NCBI GenBank assembly: GCA_039208045.1
Contig: JBCCRH010000051.1
Coordinates: 1-20,419 of the forward strand
DNA: 20,419 bases
Direction: 5' to 3'
Source: JBCCRH01 sp039208045
GTDB lineage: Bacteria; Bacteroidota; Bacteroidia; Chitinophagales; Saprospiraceae
In this document: positions 13,601 to 20,419 of the stretch, piece after piece
Layout: each line of letters begins with the position of its first letter
How positions within the stretch are numbered: position 1 is the stretch's first letter
Program-made: the position numbers and the translations under genes
The notes under the pieces: model-generated
The model's input: the letters and a program-made list of their open reading frames with translations, nothing else
The model's database searches: none
What the model was told of the DNA's origin: nothing

Positions 13601-16600
13601 AGCCGATATGAGTGAGTTCTACTAAAAAGTTTTTATCATTACTACAATCCAATAACTTGCCACGCACGCCGGTCAATTGCCCACCGATAATCTCTACAGC
13701 ATCTCCATTAGCAAGCGAAATTGGACTTACTTCAGCACTGCCATCTGTCTCTCCCACTACGCGCTGCATGAGCTTGATCTCTGCTTCAGGAATCGCAATC
13801 AGTTGTTTTGCTATCCTTATGAAGCCCACTACTCCAGATGTTTTCAGCACCGTCAGATATTCTGCCTTTGTTATTTTTACAAATAGATAGCCACTGATCA
13901 ATGGCAATTCTACAGTTTTTACTTTCCGCGTGTACCGACGTACCAGCTTTTGCAGGGGCAAGTACACTTCTACTTCATTACTAATGAGCCATTTCGCAGC
14001 TTGCTTTTCGTGCTTAAACTTGGTGCGTATGGCAAACCAGCGGGCTTCTTCAGGATGTAGTTGATTTATTGGGGATTCCATGGCATTTGCTTTTATAATC
14101 TCCAATAATTTACTTCCTCCAAGGCCGTGTCTGGCTCCAACATCCCCTTCAAATCCATCAAAATGGGCGTGCCATTCATCAAAGCTCTCAATCGTTCAGG
14201 CGTATAGGCTTTGTATGCTTTATGTTTTACTGCAATGATCACTGCATCGTAATTGTCTGAAATCTCATCCACCAAACTCAACTTGTACTCATGTGCCACC
14301 TCGTTGGGAGATGCATGTGGATCAGTGATATGTACATTGATGGAATACTGCATCAGCTCCTGTGCTAAATCAGCCACCTTCGAGTTTCGAATATCTGCCA
14401 CATCTTCTTTGAAGGTAATACCCATGATGAGCACTTTGCACTGCCCTGGATTCTTTCCTTTTTGGATCAACATCTGCACCAATCGCTTCGCGATGTGCCC
14501 AGGCATTTCGTCATTAATCCTGCGGCCCGCAGTGATGACCTGGGGCGTGTAGCCCAGTTCTTTTGACTTATGTAACAAATAGTAGGGATCCACACCAATA
14601 CAGTGCCCCCCCACTAGGCCAGGGTAAAAGCGGAGGAAATTCCACTTCGTTCCGGCAGCATCGAGTACCGCTTGGGTATCAATATCCATCTTATCAAAAA
14701 TGAGCGACAGCTCATTCATAAAGGCAATGTTGAGATCGCGCTGGGTATTCTCGATTACTTTAGCTGCTTCGGCTACTTTGATCGTTTTGGCTTTGTAAAT
14801 ACCGGCATGGATAACAGCTCCGTATACAGCTGCAATTTCTTCTAGCGCTTCTTCGTCATTGCCAGATACTACTTTCAAAATCTTTTCTACGGTATGCTCT
14901 TTATCCCCTGGATTGATGCGCTCTGGGGAATAGCCCACTTTGAAGTCTACCCCCATTTTTAGGCCAGAAAGTTCTTCAAGAATGGGGACACAATCTTCTT
15001 CGGTAGCGCCTGGGTAGACCGTGGATTCGAAGATGACGTAATCTCCCTTTTTGAGTACTTTACCAACAGTGCGCGTCGCGGATAGGAGCGGCCTTAGATT
15101 CGGATTATTGTGCTCGTCGATAGGTGTGGGGACGGCTACTACAAAGAAATGAGCAGTGCGAAGTACTTCAGGATCGGCAGTAAACTCAATATCTGTACCT
15201 TCAAATGCACTAGCCTCCAGCTCCTTAGAAGGGTCTTCTCCTCGCTGCATCATCTGCACCCGTTCCGCATTGATGTCAAAGCCGATGACCTTGAACTTTT
15301 TGGCGAAAGCCAGCGCTAAAGGTAGGCCAACGTAGCCTAAGCCTATGAGCGCAATTTTCTTTTCTTTTTGTATTAGTTCAGTGTGCACTAATTCGGTTCT
15401 TTGTTTTTTGTGGTAGTCAGTATATAGTTGTCAGTGGTCAGTCTTCAGTATACAGTGGTCGGTTGTTGGTAGTCAGTGTTTCTTTTTAGTTGAAGAAGCT
15501 TTTTACGGCTGTTACTATCTCTTCTAGTTGCGTTTCGGTTAAATCGGGGTGCATGGGCAGTGAAATGACTGTTTTGCACAGGTAATCGGTGTTGGGCATG
15601 GGTGGTACGTTTGCTTGGATGAGGTGCTTGTAGGCATCTTGCTCCGTCAAGGGTACGGGGTAGTAGATCATGGATGGGATGCCTTTTTCCCGGAGGTATG
15701 GTTGTAGTTCGTCTCTACGACCATCTTTTACTTGTAAGGTATATTGGTGGAATACGTGGCTTGATCTAGGATCGCGCTTGGGGGTTTGTAATACTTCCAT
15801 TTCGGCGAAAGCCGCATCGTAATAGTCGGCTGCTTTGCGACGGCCTGCTGCATATTCATCTAAGTGCTTCAGCTTAATATTGAGAATGGCCGCCTGAATG
15901 GAATCTAGTCTGGAGTTTATGCCAATTTTGCCGTGGTAATAGCGCTTGGTCTGTCCGTGATTAGCAATCATTTGGCACTTTTTACCTAGCTCATCGTCAT
16001 TGGTATAGAGTGCTCCAGCGTCGCCATAAGCTCCCAAATTTTTAGAAGGATAAAATGAGGTGCAACCGATATGACCGATAGTGCCCGTTTTTTGGCTCCG
16101 ACCATCACTAAAGGTATAGTCCGCGCCGATAGCCTGTGCGTTGTCCTCTACTACCCAAAGGTTATGCTTCTTGGCAACTTCCATAATAGGTTCCATGTCA
16201 CAACTCTGGCCAAACAGATTGACGGGGATAACGGCTCTGGTGCGAGAGGTAATGGCTGCTTCAATGATTTCAGCAGTAACGTTAAAGGTATCGCGATCTA
16301 CATCTACCATGATGGGCTTTAGGTTGAGCAAGCCGATCACCTCAGCAGAAGAAACATAGGTAAAAGAAGGTACGATCACCTCATCTCCTGGCTGCATATC
16401 CAATGCCATGAGTGCGATCTGCAAGGCATCTGTTCCATTAGCACAGGGGATCACATGCTTGGCATCCAGATAAGCTTCCATAGAAGCTTGGAATTCTTTT
16501 ACAGCTGGCCCATTAATAAACGCAGCAGAACGAATCACTTCTAACACAGCGGTATCTACCTCTTCTTGTATCTTTTTATACTGCCTCTTTAGATCAACCA

Positions 16601-19600
16601 TTTGTATGCTCATGCACTATATTTTAATTGCTATTATAGTTGTTGGTCTTTGGTCCATAGCACTAGTGGCTTAGGCTTAAAATCAGACCAATCCATTTGT
16701 AAAGCCTCTTCTTCACTGTAGATCAAATACCGAATTTTACGTCGAACCAGGTCTTCGGCTTTGTCTACCAAATTTACTAAATACGTCTTATCAATATTTC
16801 CAATAAAGATCAAATCAATGATCTGGCTATTCAATCCTTTGGAAAAAGCACCTACCAAAAGTACCTCCTGTACATCTCCTAATCGCTCCACCACATTCTC
16901 AATGATGCTATCTAATCCAATATGCTTAAGTAGGATGTTGTGAATCTCCCTGAACAACGGATGCTTGGTATTTGCACTAAATATTTTCTTGTTTCCTTTG
17001 AGCTCGGAGTTTAACATCCCGGCTTCTTCTAGCCGATTTAGTTCTACTCTAATCCCATTGGTGGATTCGCCAAATTCACTTTCTAGGCTGCGAAGATAGG
17101 CAGTAGTATTGCTGTTTAAAAAAAACTTAAGCAATAATTTTATTCTAGTCTTTGAAGAGATTAAAGTTTCTATCATTGAGTAGCAAATTTACTCAAAAAA
17201 GGGGAATTAACTGTTAAAATTAGGAATTCATTCGCCTTCTTCATCGGATTCTAGCCTTTGCCGAAGCTCCTCAATTAATCTTTTTTGCTCTTCCAGCAGT
17301 TTGTCTTGCTCTTCCAATGTTCTTTTCTTCTCATCCAGTGCCTTGTTTTTTTCATCAAGCTCCTTACCTTTTTCATTCAATTCCTCAGTCACGGCGAGCA
17401 ATTTTTTTTGGTATTTCCGCTCTTTTTCAGCAAAATAGGCATCTATGGTTCTCCACGCTTCCTGCTCTATCTCTAGGGCCTTCCGAGCTTCGGGATCAGT
17501 ACCAGAATAGTGTAAGATTTCAGTAATCACCTTTACTTCCTCTTCGTCAATCTCGTACTTGTATTCTTTAACTACTTCTGTAGCATCGGTAAAATGGCGT
17601 TGCTCAAAAACACTCAGCAATTTGTCTAAGCGGGTTTGGTAGCGTTGCCCGATTCTTTTAACTTGTACCACATAGCTATCGTGCGACAAGCGTTCCACAA
17701 AGTAACTCTTCTCTTCTATTAACTTATTATCAATCAGGTCTTTATAGCGGCGTTCGACATGAAAGCAGGCGCTTTTAATCTCTGGTATTTTAAACCCTAA
17801 AATGTAAATGGTAGTGATGGGAAGCGTCAGCTTTTCTCCATCTACTACATCCTCTTTTTTATACTGCTCTGCTAAATAGCTTCTAAACCGTATCAGGTCA
17901 ATATGATTTTTTACTTTCTGCATCTCGATGAGGATTTTCTTTGTTCCCCCATCTTCTGTTTCTACAATCGCTATAAAATCCAATCGGAATACCGCAATAC
18001 CTCTTGACTCATCGGTATACGTAAATTCTTGTGGCCGCACTCTGATGGAGTGAATCTCCCGCCTCAATAGAGTGCTGATAAAAAACTTAGCGACCCGCTC
18101 GTTTTCCATGAGTCGCTTAAATACTACATCGTATATAGGATTAGCTATAATCATCCTTTATTGATTTTAAACAAAGTTACACCTTTTAGAGCATGTTTGA
18201 ACTTCACCCTTTCGGCTGCAATTGCCAAATTTTGTCCTGCACTGCATGCAACTGTATCCATCGGTACACTTGCCTCTTTGGTCGTGTAGCTCCGGCTATA
18301 CTCCCGCATCGCGTCTTGTTCAGAACAAAATTTAGCGGCTCTCGCTCGAAAAGTAAAGTCCAAGCATGCTCTTAAAAAATTGGTTGCTAGTGATCGATCT
18401 CCACTTACACGGTATCATCTCCAACAACCCATTTTCTTTTGAACTATTTTTTTACTCAACGCTACACTAGCATTTATACTGACGCCCCCATTAAGCGAAA
18501 GCTTATTCGTCAAAGATCGGCGCTGCCATAATTTTGTCTTATTGCTTAACTATTTTATGAGATAATTGCTGGGAGCCTACCTTGGAATGTAGGACATATA
18601 GTCCACTTAATAAATCAGCCATAGGCAGCGTAAACGTTGAAGGGATGGAGGTTGCTCGCTCTAAAAGGAGTACTCCGTTAGTATCATACAGCTGGAAGAT
18701 GGCTTCCGCCTCCTCGCCATCAGGTATAGTTACGGTACAATCTTTGCTCACTAGGCTTTGCACCTGCACTTTTCGCACAATAGTAGAGGGCTGCACCGCA
18801 ATGATCGGACTATACGAAAATCGCCGATCCTGATCGACTTGTTTGAGGCGGTAGTAGTTTACGCCAGCAGCCGGGTTTTCATCCCAAAAGGTATAGTCTT
18901 GAGCTTCCATTTGATAGGTAGGGGTCTCGATCTCTCCAATTTTCTGAAAGATACGTCGATCCGTACTCCGCTCTATTTCAAAGCGATCATGCAGGAAGAG
19001 CTGCTCTACCCTCCATTGCAACTCCACCGCATCTCCGTGCGAAATTCCGGTAAAGAATAGCCAATCCAGGGGTAAAGCCCCACTACTTGCTACACTAAAG
19101 CCTTCACTGCGACCATTCACCGATTTACTTACCCAAAATGGCCCACTGCCCTGCGCGCTTTGCCCCGGCCCTTCTTCCCAAACCCCATTAGCGAGTTCTG
19201 CAATATCACAATTAGAGCGATCAAAACCCGACAGCTCAAAGTAAGAGTCCCACTCCAGGGTAACAGAGAAATCACTCTGGCTCATATTATCCACTAGCCA
19301 AGTGTGATTAACCACCTCCGTGACAATCTGAACTTCCTCTGGCACCTGCATCACCACCCGATCCTCCACACGCATCCCCAACATACCACTTCCTCCACTA
19401 ACATATGCTGGACTAAACGAATTATTACCGATCGGAAAATCCGTATTTCCCGTAAGGGGCTGATACAAATAGCCCCCATCTGGCCCAAAAACATTGGTCT
19501 GCACATAGCCCCACAATCCACCGCCCCAGATGCCCCCATATACCGTCAAATTAGATGTATTCAGCACTATATTCCCCTGCACCAACTGAAGGCTCCCCAG

Positions 19601-20419
19601 CACTTCCACGGGTCGATAAAGCTCAACAGCAGCTCCATTGCTCACCTCCATATCGCGAATCAATAAATCTCCACCGCCACTAATGAACTGACTCCCCCAG
19701 CCATACATCGCCACCTTACCAGTTCCACTAGAAGCATCCAGCGTACCATCCACCTGCAAATGCCCACTGAAAGCAAAGCCCGCACCAGTCTTGTTGCCAG
19801 CAGTTGTCAGCGTAGACCCTGCTTGTATAGTGGTATTACCAAATACTCGAATCAGCTGAGGATTCGTGTTCTGGTTAATAATTCCCACTGTGCCCGTACC
19901 AGCCCCACCAATATTCAGATCGCCTAGGATCGTAGCCGTTCCATGAATACCCTGAAACCGACTGGCTCCAATAGCAGGCTCCCAATGCCCCGCATAGCTC
20001 TCAAATATCAGATTAGGGTAATACGCATCTATGGAAGTAAAGGAAGGATTCCCAGCACCCTGGTACCGAATAATCCAATTGGCCGAAGGGGGAATCGAGG
20101 CCATCCCCCCCTCATAGTGATCCCGATAGCGCGCCGCACTCGAATTATTCGTCTTCATCATCGTAGAAGATGAGCCGAGTAGCCAGGTACTCCCATTCAG
20201 AAAGTACACTCCATTACCTCCCCCACTATTGGCGTTATCCTGAAAAATGCCGTTCACTATCAAGTCAGGCCCTGCTTGAGCATTATACAGCCGCAGCGCA
20301 AAACTGGCGCCCAGCAAGCTGAGCTGCGCCCCCGCTTCCACAAAAATAGCCCCTGCCTCCGCGTCTTGGCCCGTGATAGCTACCACATCTCCATCGGAAA
20401 TCTGTACCACATCCAAATG

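Overview
The window is a capsule or exopolysaccharide biosynthesis and export locus from a Bacteroidota bacterium, probably of the Saprospiria type (Lewinella- or Haliscomenobacter-like). This placement is inference. It rests on a surface protein with a type IX secretion sorting tail, a RemB-like outer-membrane barrel, an UpxY-type antiterminator, a Wza/Wzc/PHP-phosphatase export set, Uma2 and Rpn-like nucleases, and TAnnTTTG promoter boxes. Every convincing gene is on the minus strand, so the locus reads from right to left, and both window edges cut through a gene.

Right edge to about 18.5 kb: the 3' part of a large secreted surface protein. Then 384 bp without a gene, which contains a 182-bp MITE-like element with terminal inverted repeats and a TTA duplication. 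The locus proper begins with an Rpn-like nuclease carrying a long coiled-coil tail. Next comes a winged-helix/degenerate-nucleotidyltransferase protein that appears to have a nearly leaderless promoter. The sugar block follows: DegT-family aminotransferase (WbpE-like), UDP-HexNAc 6-dehydrogenase, UpxY/NusG-like antiterminator, N-acetyltransferase (WbpD-like), UDP-glucuronate 4-epimerase-like enzyme, and CpsB-type PHP tyrosine phosphatase. After a structured 277-bp gap comes a second cluster: RemB/Wzi-like barrel, WlbA/WbpB-like UDP-GlcNAcA 3-dehydrogenase, Uma2 protein, DUF4240 protein, and a small GIY-YIG-like protein. A 576-bp gene-free region full of hairpins and repeats follows. Last come the Wza-type lipoprotein, the Wzc-type tyrosine kinase, a MurG-like glycosyltransferase, and a CBS-domain/nucleotide-sugar-dehydrogenase fusion that runs off the left edge.

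Together the four Wbp-type enzymes form a complete predicted route from UDP-GlcNAc to UDP-2,3-diacetamido-glucuronic acid, with the genes split across two clusters. The kinase/phosphatase pair and the lipoprotein form the export and length-control machinery. The flippase, polymerase and most glycosyltransferases are not seen and probably lie beyond the left edge, where base composition also becomes more AT-rich.

The most unusual features are the in-frame CBS pair fused to a sugar-nucleotide dehydrogenase, a DUF4240 plus GIY-YIG-like pair that looks like an orphan toxin/immunity module in the capsule operon, a near-perfect palindrome directly against the wza start codon, and five genes that appear to start at GTG or TTG. 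All family assignments come from reading the sequence and recalling family motifs; no database search was run.
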